Source of the DNA: an uncultured Duganella sp.
GTDB lineage: Bacteria; Pseudomonadota; Gammaproteobacteria; Burkholderiales; Burkholderiaceae
NCBI GenBank assembly: GCA_946482635.1
Contig: CAMLSG010000001.1
Coordinates: forward strand, 10,339-74,338
Direction of reading: 5' to 3'
DNA length: 64,000 nucleotides
The notes below the pieces were generated by a model that saw nothing but the letters and a program-made list of their open reading frames with translations, was not told where the DNA came from and ran no database searches. A program made the translations under genes and the position numbers. This document shows, one piece after another, positions 38,151-46,292 of the stretch (within the stretch, counting starts at the first letter, position 1; each line of letters starts with the position of its first letter).

Positions 38151-39562
38151 ATATTTATCCCGTCATCCTGTCCGGCGGCGCCGGCACCCGGCTGTGGCCC
38201 CTGTCGCGCGCAGCGTTGCCGAAGCAATTGCTGCCCCTGGTATCGGACAGGACGATGCTGCAGGAAACCGTGCAGCGCCTGGCTGGGCGCAACGGGATGA
38301 TGGCCCCGCTGGTGGTATGCGGCAATGAGCATCGCTTCCTGGTGGCCGAGCAGATGCGGGAAATCGGCGTCGCCCCGCTCGGCATATTGCTGGAACCGGT
38401 GGGGCGCAACACGGCGCCGGCGGTGGCAGCAGCAGCCCATTACCTGAAGGCGATCGATCCGCAGGCAGTGATGCTGGTACTGCCGGCCGACCACGTCATC
38501 AAGGACGTGGAATCCTTCAACGCTGCAATCCAGCGCGCCGCGACGCAGGTCGAGGGCGGCGCCCTGGCGACCTTCGGCATCGTGCCGACCGCGCCGGAAA
38601 CCGGTTACGGCTATATCCAGAGCGGCGAGCCGCTGCGGGCTGAAGGCTGCTTCAAGGTAGCCAGGTTTGTCGAGAAGCCCAACCGCGAAACGGCGCAAGG
38701 CTTCATCGAGGCCGGCAACTTCTTCTGGAACAGCGGCATGTTCCTGTTCCGCGCCGACGCTTACCTGAAGGAACTGGCGCAATTCCAGCCCGACATGGCG
38801 AAATACAGCGAAGAAGCGGTGGCCAAGGGCTATCGCGACCTGGATTTCTGCCGCCTGGACGAAGCGGCTTTCACCGCCTGCCCATCCGATTCCATCGACT
38901 ACGCAGTGATGGAGCACACCAGGCAGGCCGTCGTAGTGCCGGCATCGATCGGCTGGAATGACGTCGGTTCCTGGTCGGCGCTGGTCGACGTGCTGCAGTC
39001 CGACGCGAACGGCAACGTGACGCGCGGCGACGTGTATACGGATAACGCCAGGAATTGCCTGGTACGTGCTGAAGGCCGCATCGTGGCCGCAATCGGCGTG
39101 CAGGACCTGGTGATCGTGGAAACGTCGGATGCGGTACTAGTGGCGCACAAGGACCATGTGCAGCGCGTAAAGCAGGTGGTGGACCACCTGAAAGCCAACG
39201 GCCGCACCGAGCACCTGCATCACACCAAGGTGTATCGCCCGTGGGGTTCGTACGAGGGGATCGACATGGGCGACCGCTTCCAGGTCAAGCGCATCATCGT
39301 CAACCCGGGCGGCAAGCTGTCGCTGCAGATGCACCATCACCGCGCCGAGCATTGGGTGGTGGTGTCGGGCACGGCGCGCGTCACCTGCGGCGACAAGGTG
39401 ACCCTGCTGACCGAGAATGAATCGACCTATATCCCGATCGGCATGAGCCATCGCCTGGAGAATCCAGGCAAGCTGCCATTGCACCTGATCGAAGTGCAGT
39501 CGGGCAGCTACCTCGGCGAGGACGATATCGTCCGCTTCGAGGATGTCTACCATCGCGGCTAA
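38147..39562 (+). CDS. Mannose-1-phosphate guanylyltransferase / mannose-6-phosphate isomerase
   Basis: Bifunctional type II enzyme of 471 residues (AlgA/ManC/CpsB type). The guanylyltransferase half begins IYPVILSGGAGTRLWPLSR and has FVEKP near residue 180. The isomerase half is a cupin from about residue 360 (WGSYEGIDMGDRFQVKRI, PGGKLSLQMHHHRAEHWVVV) with the metal-binding His/Glu set. It links fructose-6-phosphate and mannose-1-phosphate to GDP-mannose, the AlgD substrate. The phosphomannomutase needed in between is not in this window. The ATG at 38147 overlaps the previous stop. Confidence 0.92.
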   Translation: MNIYPVILSGGAGTRLWPLSRAALPKQLLPLVSDRTMLQETVQRLAGRNGMMAPLVVCGNEHRFLVAEQMREIGVAPLGILLEPVGRNTAPAVAAAAHYLKAIDPQAVMLVLPADHVIKDVESFNAAIQRAATQVEGGALATFGIVPTAPETGYGYIQSGEPLRAEGCFKVARFVEKPNRETAQGFIEAGNFFWNSGMFLFRADAYLKELAQFQPDMAKYSEEAVAKGYRDLDFCRLDEAAFTACPSDSIDYAVMEHTRQAVVVPASIGWNDVGSWSALVDVLQSDANGNVTRGDVYTDNARNCLVRAEGRIVAAIGVQDLVIVETSDAVLVAHKDHVQRVKQVVDHLKANGRTEHLHHTKVYRPWGSYEGIDMGDRFQVKRIIVNPGGKLSLQMHHHRAEHWVVVSGTARVTCGDKVTLLTENESTYIPIGMSHRLENPGKLPLHLIEVQSGSYLGEDDIVRFEDVYHRG

Positions 39563-40538
39563 ACGCTGCGCCTTTGCCGCGCTCCTGCTGTTGGCAGCCG
39601 GGGCGCGCGCCCAGCTGCAGCCGGCCCAGCTTGGGCTGGTCGTCAACGATGCCGATCCCGCCAGCGTGGCACTGGGCGCCTACTATGCCCAGTTGCGCGG
39701 CATTCCACCGGCGCATATCGCCCACGTCAGCATTCCCGGCAGGCCGCATGGCCTGGATGCCGACGCATTTACGCGGCTGAGAAGCGAGATTGACCGCCAG
39801 CTTCCGGCGGAGGCGCGCGCCGTCCTGTTTGCCTGGACCGCGCCGTACGCCGTCGAATGCAACAGCCTGACCTCGGCCTACACGCTGGGCTTCGATGCCG
39901 CGCAATGCGAACGCAGTTGCGCGCCCGGCCGCAAGAATCCCTATTTCAATGGCAAGGTGCTGCCGCCCGGCATGCGCCTGTCGATGCTGTTGCCGGCCGA
40001 GCCGCTGGACGTGGCCCGCGCGGTGGCCGAACGCGGCAAGGCGGCCGGCTTCAGCGTGCCGCAGGCCGGCGCCTACTTCCTGCAAACCAGCGAGGCTACG
40101 CGTAATAGCCGCGCGCGCTTCTTTCCGCCCAGCGGCGCCATCCCGGCGCGCAAGCTGGCCATCCATACACTGAGGCAGGACGCGCTTGAAGGCGCGCAGG
40201 ACATCATGTTTTACCAGACCGGGATGGCGCGCGTCGATAAATTGGAGACGCTGCACTTCCTGCCCGGCGCCCTGGCCGACCACCTGACTTCCTATGGCGG
40301 CGATTTGCTGGGCAGCGGGCAGATGAGCAGCCTGCGCTGGCTGGAGGCGGGCGCCACGGCCAGCTATGGCACGGTCAGCGAGCCGTGCAACCACTGGCAG
40401 AAATTCCCCCATCCGCAAATCCTGTTGCAGCATTACCTCAGCGGCGCCACTGCCATCGAAGCGTATTGGCGCAGCGTGGCCTGGCCCGCCCAAGGCCTGT
40501 TCATAGGAGAACCGCTGGCGCGGCCATACCCCCGTTAG
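39543..40538 (+). CDS. TIGR03790-like exported protein, unknown function
   Basis: A 331-residue protein with a signal peptide (FAALLLLAAGARA) and no recognised catalytic domain. The opening LGLVVNDADPASVALGAYYAQLRGIP matches the TIGR03790 family, noted in bacteria that carry PEP-CTERM systems. Several cysteines (near residues 105, 119, 123 and 281) may form disulfides. The start overlaps the upstream enzyme by 20 bases, so it is the last gene of the polysaccharide operon. Function unknown; an envelope role is likely from the signal peptide. Confidence 0.68.
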   Translation: MSTIAAKRCAFAALLLLAAGARAQLQPAQLGLVVNDADPASVALGAYYAQLRGIPPAHIAHVSIPGRPHGLDADAFTRLRSEIDRQLPAEARAVLFAWTAPYAVECNSLTSAYTLGFDAAQCERSCAPGRKNPYFNGKVLPPGMRLSMLLPAEPLDVARAVAERGKAAGFSVPQAGAYFLQTSEATRNSRARFFPPSGAIPARKLAIHTLRQDALEGAQDIMFYQTGMARVDKLETLHFLPGALADHLTSYGGDLLGSGQMSSLRWLEAGATASYGTVSEPCNHWQKFPHPQILLQHYLSGATAIEAYWRSVAWPAQGLFIGEPLARPYPR

Positions 40539-40552
40539 TCCGTTCGGACTAA
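40535..40552. repeat. Perfect 8-bp inverted repeat at the operon end
   Basis: TTAGTCCG-TT-CGGACTAA, a perfect 18-base palindrome overlapping the stop codon at 40536-40538. No T-run follows, so it is a poor intrinsic terminator. It sits about 95 bases before the nuclease start and could be an operator for the nuclease/PEP-CTERM operon or an mRNA-end hairpin. Confidence 0.5.
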
Positions 40553-40645
40553 TCGTGTGTCACCAACTAGTCATATCAAACAGTTAATATGCAAAAGGAC
40601 AATAAAAAATTCCTTTTGGTAAATACTCTGGGGGTACACTTTTTC

Positions 40646-43639
40646 ATGAACAAACGCATTCCTTTGCGCGCTACCGCGCTGGCCGCCTTGCTGGCCTGCC
40701 AGCCGGCTTTCGCTGCCGAAGTGGTGATCAGCCAGATGTACGGCGCGGGCGGCAATAACGGCGCTACCCTGCGCTACGATTACGTTGAACTGTTCAACCG
40801 CGGCAGCGCTGCGGTGGCCGTGGGCGGCTGGACGATCCAGTATGCGTCCGCCAGCGGCACGAGCTGGGGCAGGGCGGAACTGCCGGCCGGCACCAGCATC
40901 GATGCGGGCAAATACTTCCTGGTCAAACTGGCCAGCAACAATACCGCCGTCGGCGCCGACCTGGCTGCCGACTTCTTCAGCAACAGCATCAACATGAGCG
41001 GTGCTTCCGGCAAGGTGGCGCTGGTGAATAACAATACGCCGCTGACCGGCGCCCAGCCAAGCGGCGCTTCGATCCAGGACGTGGTGGGCTACGGCTCGGC
41101 CAACTTCTCGGAAACCGCGGCGGCGCCGGCGATGAGCGTGACCACCAGCCTGCTGCGTGCCGATAACGGCTGCACCGATACCAACAATAATTCCACCGAC
41201 TTCACGGCGGTCGCTCCGCAATTCCGCAGCGCTGCATCGCCAGCCAATCTGTGCAATAGCGGCCCGGTGCCGCAGCCGATCGTGCCGGTGTGCCCGGCCA
41301 GCGCCAAGCTGACCTTCGGCGCTGGCGGCAGCATCGCGCTGTCGGCGTCGGACGCGGACGGCATCGTCAACGGCGCGCTGATCACTTCGGCCGCCGTGGC
41401 TGGCCTGAGCCTGGGCAGCGTGACGCCGGCCCAGGGCATCGGCGGCAGCGCCAGCGTGTCGCTGGTCGCTTCGCCATCCTTGGCGGCCGGCACCTATCCG
41501 GTCGCCGTCAAATTCACCAACGACCAGGGACAGGACGCCAGCTGCACGGTCAGCCTCACCGTGGAAATGGGCGCTGGCAGCGTGGTGCCCGTGCCGCAGA
41601 TCCAGGGTTCGGGCCCCACCAGCCCGTTCAACGGCGTGAAACTGAGCACCGAAGGCGTGGTCACGGCCAAGGTAGGCAGCGGCTTCTTCATCCAGGACGC
41701 GGCCGGCGACGGCGACCCGAATACTTCCGACGGCATGTTCGTGTACATGGGGGCTGCGCCCGTCACCGTGGCGGTGGGCGACCTGGTCCGGGTAAGCGGC
41801 ACCGTGACCGAGTACAAGCCGAGCGGCGCGACGCGTTCGTACACCGAGCTGTCGACCGTCACCAGCGTCGTCACCCAGAGTACCGGCAACAGCGTCACCC
41901 CGGTCAATATCGACCTGCTGGGCACCAGCCTGGCTAACGTCGAAGGCATGCTGGTGCGCTTCCCTGGCGCGCTGACGGTCAATGCCACCGACTCGCTGGG
42001 CAGCCGTGGCGAGCTGACGCTGTCCGTGGGCCGCCGCGAGATCCCGACCAACCGCTATCCTGCGCGCAGTGCGGATGCCGTTGCGCTGGCAGCGCAGAAT
42101 GCGGCCAATATGATCACGCTCGATGACGGCCTGTTCGTCACGCCGGCAAGCGTGCCTTACCTGGACCAGGACGGCACGGTGCGCACCGGCTACACCGTCA
42201 GCGGCCTGACCGGCGTGATCGACTTTGGTGCACTGGGCAGCGGCGGCGCCGGCTTCAAGCTGCAGCCGACCGAAGCGCCGATCTTCTCGCGCGACAATCC
42301 GCGCACTGCGGCACCGGAAGTCGCCGCCGGCAACCTGAAAGTGGCCAGCGCCAACGTGCTGAACTTCTTCACCACCTTCATGGACGGCACCGATGTGCTG
42401 GGCCAGACCGGCCAGGGCTGCACCCTGGGTACGGGCACCAGCAAGGCCAATTGCCGCGGTGCCGACAATATGACCGAGTTCGTACGCCAGCGCGACAAGA
42501 TCGTCGCCGAGCTGAAAGCCATCGACGCCGACGTGGTGGGCCTGATGGAGATCCAGAACAATGGCGACTATGCCACCAGCTACCTGGTCGACAGCCTGAA
42601 CTCCGCTTACGGCAAGGTGGAATATGCCTACGTGCCGAAGCCGGCTGCCACCGGCACCGATGCGATCCGCGTGGCGATGATCTACAAGCCGGCCAAGGTG
42701 GCGCTGGTGGGCGGTGCGCTGTCCGATGCGGCTGCTGTCAATGACCGGCCACCGATGGCGCAAACGTTCAAGGCCAACAATGGCGCGAAGTTCAGCGTCA
42801 TCGTCAACCACTTGAAGTCCAAGCGCTGCAACGGCGCCACCGGCGCCAATACCGACCAGGGCGATGGCCAGAGCTGCTACAACGCCGACCGCGTGGCGCA
42901 GGCGCAGCAACTGGCCGATACCTTCGTGCCGCAAGTGGTGGCCGCGGCTGGCGATCCGGACGTGCTGCTGATCGGCGACTTCAATTCCTACGGCATGGAA
43001 GACCCGATCATGCTGCTGACCTCGGCCGACCGCCAGTTCCGCTTTGAGAACCAGCTCGAGCGCTTCGTGCGCCCGAACGGCATGCCGCACTCCTATGTGT
43101 TCGGCGGCGAGAGCGGCTACCTGGACCACGCGCTGGCCAGCGTTGCCATGAGTTCGCAAGTGGCCGGCGCCATGGAATGGAACATCAACGCCGACGAGCC
43201 GGAAGTACTGGACTACAACCTGGACGGCAAGAATGCCGCTGCCCAGTCCCTGTACAACGCGCAGCCTTACCGCGCTTCCGACCATGACCCGGTGGTGGTC
43301 AGCCTGAACCTGGCGCCGTCGTATGTCGATGTGACGGCCAGCGTGCAGATCCAGCGTTCCGGCGTGGTGCAAGGGCGCTTCAGCAGCGTCGGTACCGCGA
43401 CGGCCTGGATCACCAACACCAGCGGCGCCGACCTGGCCGCGCCGGTGCACTATGTGCTGCAAGGCCTGCCCGCGAACGTCACGCTGGCCAACGCCAGCGG
43501 CTACGTTAACGGCATGCCATACATCACCGCAGCGCCCTCGCTGGCGGCTGGCGCCCAGGCGTCGGTCCAGCTGCAATTCAATAATCCGGGCCGTGTAGCC
43601 ATCAACTACACGCCAAAAGTCTACAACGGCAGTTTTTAA
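40646..43639 (+). CDS. ExeM/NucH-family secreted nuclease with lamin-tail domain
   Basis: Exported protein of 997 residues. The signal peptide ends PAFAAE. Residues about 20-150 form a lamin-tail-like domain (EVVISQMYGAGGNNGATLRY, YVELFNRGSAAVAVGGWTIQ). An Ig/cadherin-like and an OB-fold region follow (GPTSPFNGVKLSTEGVVTAK near residue 325). The endonuclease/exonuclease/phosphatase domain runs from about residue 564 (NLKVASANVLNFF) through VVGLMEIQNNG, FSVIVNHLKSK, VLLIGDFNSYGMEDP and YRASDHDPVVVSL, giving all expected metal and catalytic residues. ExeM relatives are type II secretion substrates that digest extracellular DNA. The start at 40646 is chosen for the signal peptide; a longer frame begins at 40589. 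It forms an operon with the PEP-CTERM gene downstream. Confidence 0.88.
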   Translation: MNKRIPLRATALAALLACQPAFAAEVVISQMYGAGGNNGATLRYDYVELFNRGSAAVAVGGWTIQYASASGTSWGRAELPAGTSIDAGKYFLVKLASNNTAVGADLAADFFSNSINMSGASGKVALVNNNTPLTGAQPSGASIQDVVGYGSANFSETAAAPAMSVTTSLLRADNGCTDTNNNSTDFTAVAPQFRSAASPANLCNSGPVPQPIVPVCPASAKLTFGAGGSIALSASDADGIVNGALITSAAVAGLSLGSVTPAQGIGGSASVSLVASPSLAAGTYPVAVKFTNDQGQDASCTVSLTVEMGAGSVVPVPQIQGSGPTSPFNGVKLSTEGVVTAKVGSGFFIQDAAGDGDPNTSDGMFVYMGAAPVTVAVGDLVRVSGTVTEYKPSGATRSYTELSTVTSVVTQSTGNSVTPVNIDLLGTSLANVEGMLVRFPGALTVNATDSLGSRGELTLSVGRREIPTNRYPARSADAVALAAQNAANMITLDDGLFVTPASVPYLDQDGTVRTGYTVSGLTGVIDFGALGSGGAGFKLQPTEAPIFSRDNPRTAAPEVAAGNLKVASANVLNFFTTFMDGTDVLGQTGQGCTLGTGTSKANCRGADNMTEFVRQRDKIVAELKAIDADVVGLMEIQNNGDYATSYLVDSLNSAYGKVEYAYVPKPAATGTDAIRVAMIYKPAKVALVGGALSDAAAVNDRPPMAQTFKANNGAKFSVIVNHLKSKRCNGATGANTDQGDGQSCYNADRVAQAQQLADTFVPQVVAAAGDPDVLLIGDFNSYGMEDPIMLLTSADRQFRFENQLERFVRPNGMPHSYVFGGESGYLDHALASVAMSSQVAGAMEWNINADEPEVLDYNLDGKNAAAQSLYNAQPYRASDHDPVVVSLNLAPSYVDVTASVQIQRSGVVQGRFSSVGTATAWITNTSGADLAAPVHYVLQGLPANVTLANASGYVNGMPYITAAPSLAAGAQASVQLQFNNPGRVAINYTPKVYNGSF

Positions 43640-43648
43640 GGACCAATC

Positions 43649-44251
43649 ATGCTGATCAAATCCATTTTCCTGCGTACGCTGGCCCTGCTGCTGGCAATTG
43701 GGGCGTGCAGCCAGGCTTCGGCCGACGTCATGCGTCTGGTGACCCTGGATACGGCCATCTACGGCGCCGGCCGCGCCGGCTACCTGGACTTCACGTTCAA
43801 CGGCGTGGACGGCGCACCGGCGGCGACGGCGACCATGTCGCAACTGCAAGGCTTCGACCTGGATCCGGCCAATTTCGATCCGCTGGGCGATGCCGCCGCG
43901 GTGCCTGGCGGTTTCGCCATGCTGAATTCGACCAACATGAACGATGTGCTGTACCGGGGAAGTTTCGGCGGCGTGTTCAGCTTCCTGCTGACGGTTTCAG
44001 GCGATCCTTCGGCGCTGTTGAATTCGAACTTTGGCATCCTGGCCTATGACATCGACATGAGCCCGATCAAGGGCCAGATCCTGAACCTGATGTTCACGCC
44101 CGCGGCCGATGGCAGCGCCGACCTGCAGGTCATTACCATCAATGATGCGGTGGCCACCGTCAGCGCCCCGGCTGCCGTGCCGGAGCCAGCGTCGCTGGCG
44201 TTGGCTGCGCTCGGCCTGCTGATGCTGGCCTTCGCTCGCCGCCGCGCCTGA
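43649..44251 (+). CDS. PEP-CTERM sorting domain protein
   Basis: A 200-residue exported protein. A signal peptide (LRTLALLLAIGACSQASA) precedes about 150 residues without a known fold. A textbook PEP-CTERM tail closes the protein: VPEPASLALAALGLLMLAFA then RRRA, residues 177-200. It should be processed by exosortase B (19604). It starts 9 bases after the nuclease stop with AAGGA upstream, so it is co-expressed with the nuclease. An intrinsic terminator follows. No catalytic motif is visible. Confidence 0.88.
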   Translation: MLIKSIFLRTLALLLAIGACSQASADVMRLVTLDTAIYGAGRAGYLDFTFNGVDGAPAATATMSQLQGFDLDPANFDPLGDAAAVPGGFAMLNSTNMNDVLYRGSFGGVFSFLLTVSGDPSALLNSNFGILAYDIDMSPIKGQILNLMFTPAADGSADLQVITINDAVATVSAPAAVPEPASLALAALGLLMLAFARRRA

Positions 44252-44277
44252 GCGCTGCGGTTGCGCAAACGCCACAG

Positions 44278-44312
44278 GCACCTTGGAAGTTTCGGCTCCC
44301 AAGGTGCTTTTT
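44278..44312 (+). terminator. Rho-independent terminator
   Basis: Stem GCACCTTGG at 44278-44286 pairs perfectly with CCAAGGTGC at 44299-44307, with a 12-base loop, followed by TTTTTC. It ends the nuclease/PEP-CTERM operon and separates it from the regulator pair. Confidence 0.85.
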
Positions 44313-44400
44313 CATTTGTAAGGCACAGAGCGAGAGGGGGGATTTATTTCGGCAGAATATTAATACTTAATTAAAATTGTATTAGTGTGCAGGACTTGGC

Positions 44401-45144
44401 ATGATTCATAGTTTTCCTCATAACGACCTGCGTTTTTTTGCCATGTCCTTCAACATTCTCGTCATCGACGGCGACCCCGCTGTACAGCAACTGCTGGCCC
44501 ATAACCTGGGGCAGGCGGGCTATGCGGTACAGAGCCATGGCGATGCGATGGCGGCGCTTGCGGCGCTGCAGGGGACGCTGCCGGAAGCGGTGCTGCTGGA
44601 GTGGGATTTGCCGGGCCAGTCCGGGCTGTCGCTGATCCGCCAATTGCGCGCCGCGCTGCGCACCAGCGAACTGCCGATCCTCATGTTGAGCGCGCGCTGC
44701 GCCGAGCAGGACAAGGTGCTGGCGCTGGAAAGCGGCGCCGACGATTTCATCTGCAAGCCTTTCGGCCCGCGCGAAACCATCGCTCGCCTGCATGCGGTGC
44801 TGCGGCGCCGGCGCCCGGCTGCCATGCCGGGGGCGCTGCAGGTGGCCGGCTTGCGGCTCGATCCGCACACGCTGAGCGTGACGGCGGGCGACCGCCAGCT
44901 GAACCTGGGACGCGTCGAATTCCGCCTCCTGAACTACCTGATGCACCACCCTGGCCGCGTGCATAGCCGCGCCCAATTGCTGGACCAGGTGTGGGGCACC
45001 CACGTCTACCTCGACGAGCGCACGGTCGATGCGCACGTGGGCCGGCTGCGCCACGCGCTGCAGCCGAGCGGCCTGCACGATGCGATCCAGACGGTGCGCG
45101 GCAGCGGCTACCGCTTCCATGCCGACGCCACGGCCGCATGCTGA
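44401..45144 (+). CDS. OmpR/PhoB-type response regulator with degenerate receiver (Glu at phospho-site)
   Basis: A 247-residue protein with a receiver (about residues 18-135) and a winged-helix DNA-binding domain (about 145-240; RVEFRLLNYLMHHPGRVHSR, VDAHVGRLRHAL, VRGSGYRFHA). Against PhoB the phospho-acceptor Asp of LLDWMLPG is Glu67 in LLEWDLPG. One of the two acidic Mg ligands is Gly24 in VIDGDP. Lys119 is kept in ICKPF, and Thr becomes Ser in MLSAR. The receiver is thus unlikely to be phosphorylated and may mimic the active state. No sensor kinase is adjacent. An AGGA site precedes the ATG at 44401; ATG 44443 is the alternative. Overlaps epsA by 7 bases. Confidence 0.88.
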   Translation: MIHSFPHNDLRFFAMSFNILVIDGDPAVQQLLAHNLGQAGYAVQSHGDAMAALAALQGTLPEAVLLEWDLPGQSGLSLIRQLRAALRTSELPILMLSARCAEQDKVLALESGADDFICKPFGPRETIARLHAVLRRRRPAAMPGALQVAGLRLDPHTLSVTAGDRQLNLGRVEFRLLNYLMHHPGRVHSRAQLLDQVWGTHVYLDERTVDAHVGRLRHALQPSGLHDAIQTVRGSGYRFHADATAAC

Positions 45145-45821
45145 GCCCTGACGCCCGCGAGCAGGAATACCTGTTGCACGCCATCGATGGCGCGCACGGC
45201 ATTGCCACCCAGCGTGAACTGTTCCTGTGGAGCCAGGGGGCCTTGCAAACGCTGTTGCCGCATGGCGTGCTGCTGTGCATCCAGCTCGATGAGCAGGGCC
45301 GGGCGCGCAGGGCCGATTGCGTGCACAGCACGATGCTGGCGCCGTCCGAGCGCGAGTTGCTGTGCGACCCGGTGCAGGGGCCGGCGCCGGCCTGGCTGCG
45401 CCAGTGGCAGCAAGGCGGCCTGCAGCCGCTGGTGCTGCAAGCCGGCGCCATGGGGCATGGACTGATGCATGGCAGCGGCCCGCTGGCGACTGGCGGCAGC
45501 GCCTTCGTGCTGCTTGGCTTGCCCGGCGAGGCCGGCTTCCGCGAAAGCTGGCTATTGCAATTGCTGCTGCCTTACCTGCACCTGGCGCAGCAGCGCATCG
45601 CCACTTCGGTGCAGGCGCCGGTCCTGGCGCCGGCGGTCTCGCCGCGCCAGGCGGAAATCCTGCAATGGCTGCGCGAAGGCAAAAGCAATGAAGAAATCGG
45701 CCGGCTGTTGGGCATCAGCGCGCTGACCGTGAAAAACCACCTGCAACGGCTGTACCGCCAATTGGGCGTCAGCAACCGCGCCCACGCCGTCGCCCGCAGC
45801 GTTGTCCAGCAGCACGGTTGA
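45138..45821 (+). CDS. epsA: LuxR-type transcriptional regulator EpsA (XrtB/PEP-CTERM associated)
   Basis: A 227-residue regulator. Residues 1 to about 150 form an uncharacterised sensory domain. Residues 160-227 are a LuxR helix-turn-helix (SPRQAEILQWLREGKSNEEI, LLGISALTVKNHLQRLYRQL, GVSNRAHAVAR). The overall layout fits the EpsA family (TIGR03020-like) that accompanies XrtB polysaccharide loci and is expected to control eps expression. The ATG at 45138 overlaps the end of the response regulator gene, so the two proteins are co-translated and may act together. It is about 23 kb beyond the exosortase gene. Confidence 0.83.
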   Translation: MLSPDAREQEYLLHAIDGAHGIATQRELFLWSQGALQTLLPHGVLLCIQLDEQGRARRADCVHSTMLAPSERELLCDPVQGPAPAWLRQWQQGGLQPLVLQAGAMGHGLMHGSGPLATGGSAFVLLGLPGEAGFRESWLLQLLLPYLHLAQQRIATSVQAPVLAPAVSPRQAEILQWLREGKSNEEIGRLLGISALTVKNHLQRLYRQLGVSNRAHAVARSVVQQHG

Positions 45822-45872
45822 CCGGGCAACGCGGGCGCGCGATGATGGCGCCATCCCTTCCTGGAGCATCAC

Positions 45873-46247
45873 ATGAACCGAATTGCCCTCCTGCTGGCTT
45901 GCCTGGTCGCCAGCGCTTGCAGCCATGCGACGCCCGGCGAATCGAAGTCCCTGTCCGAATTGCGTGCCATAGGGCGCGCCGCGGCGTGTAGCTCCGACCA
46001 GCAGTGCAAGACGCTGCCGGTTGGCGCCAAGTCCTGCGGCGGGCCGGAGTCGTATATGGCGTATTCAACCGCCAGCGTCAGCACCGAAAAGGCCGCCTCG
46101 CTGGCTGCGCGCTACCGCAAGGAGCGTGAAGCGGAAAACCAGGCAAGCGGCCTGGCGAGCGATTGCCGCTTCCTGATGGATCCCGGTGCGCAGTGCCGCG
46201 CCGGCACTTGCCAGCTTGGCGGCAAGAACGGGGCGCTGGCGGAATAA
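45873..46247 (+). CDS. Small cysteine-containing lipoprotein, unknown function
   Basis: A 124-residue predicted lipoprotein: leader MNRIALLLACLVASAC with the lipobox cysteine at residue 16. The mature part has six further cysteines (for example AACSSDQQCKTLP, KSCGG, SDCRFLM, AQCRAGTCQLGG), suggesting disulfides in the periplasm. No known domain is recognised. A ribosome site-like GGAG lies before the ATG. It stands alone between epsA and a bidirectional hairpin. Confidence 0.65.
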   Translation: MNRIALLLACLVASACSHATPGESKSLSELRAIGRAAACSSDQQCKTLPVGAKSCGGPESYMAYSTASVSTEKAASLAARYRKEREAENQASGLASDCRFLMDPGAQCRAGTCQLGGKNGALAE

Positions 46248-46274
46248 AAAAACGCCGCGACTAGCGCGGCGTTT
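46245..46274 (-). terminator. Hairpin terminator between convergent genes
   Basis: AACGCCGCG at 46251-46259 pairs with CGCGGCGTT at 46265-46273 around a five-base loop. On the minus strand it is followed by a run of seven T, making it a strong terminator for the S8 peptidase gene. On the plus strand it may also serve the lipoprotein gene, with a weaker tail. Confidence 0.8.
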
Positions 46275-46292
46275 CGAAGGGCTTGCGACTGC

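Noticed and set aside
40571..43849. Minus-strand open frame of over 1000 residues
   Set aside because: It is the antisense of the secreted nuclease gene; the composition is a His/Arg/Gly/Val-rich shadow without domains or ribosome site.
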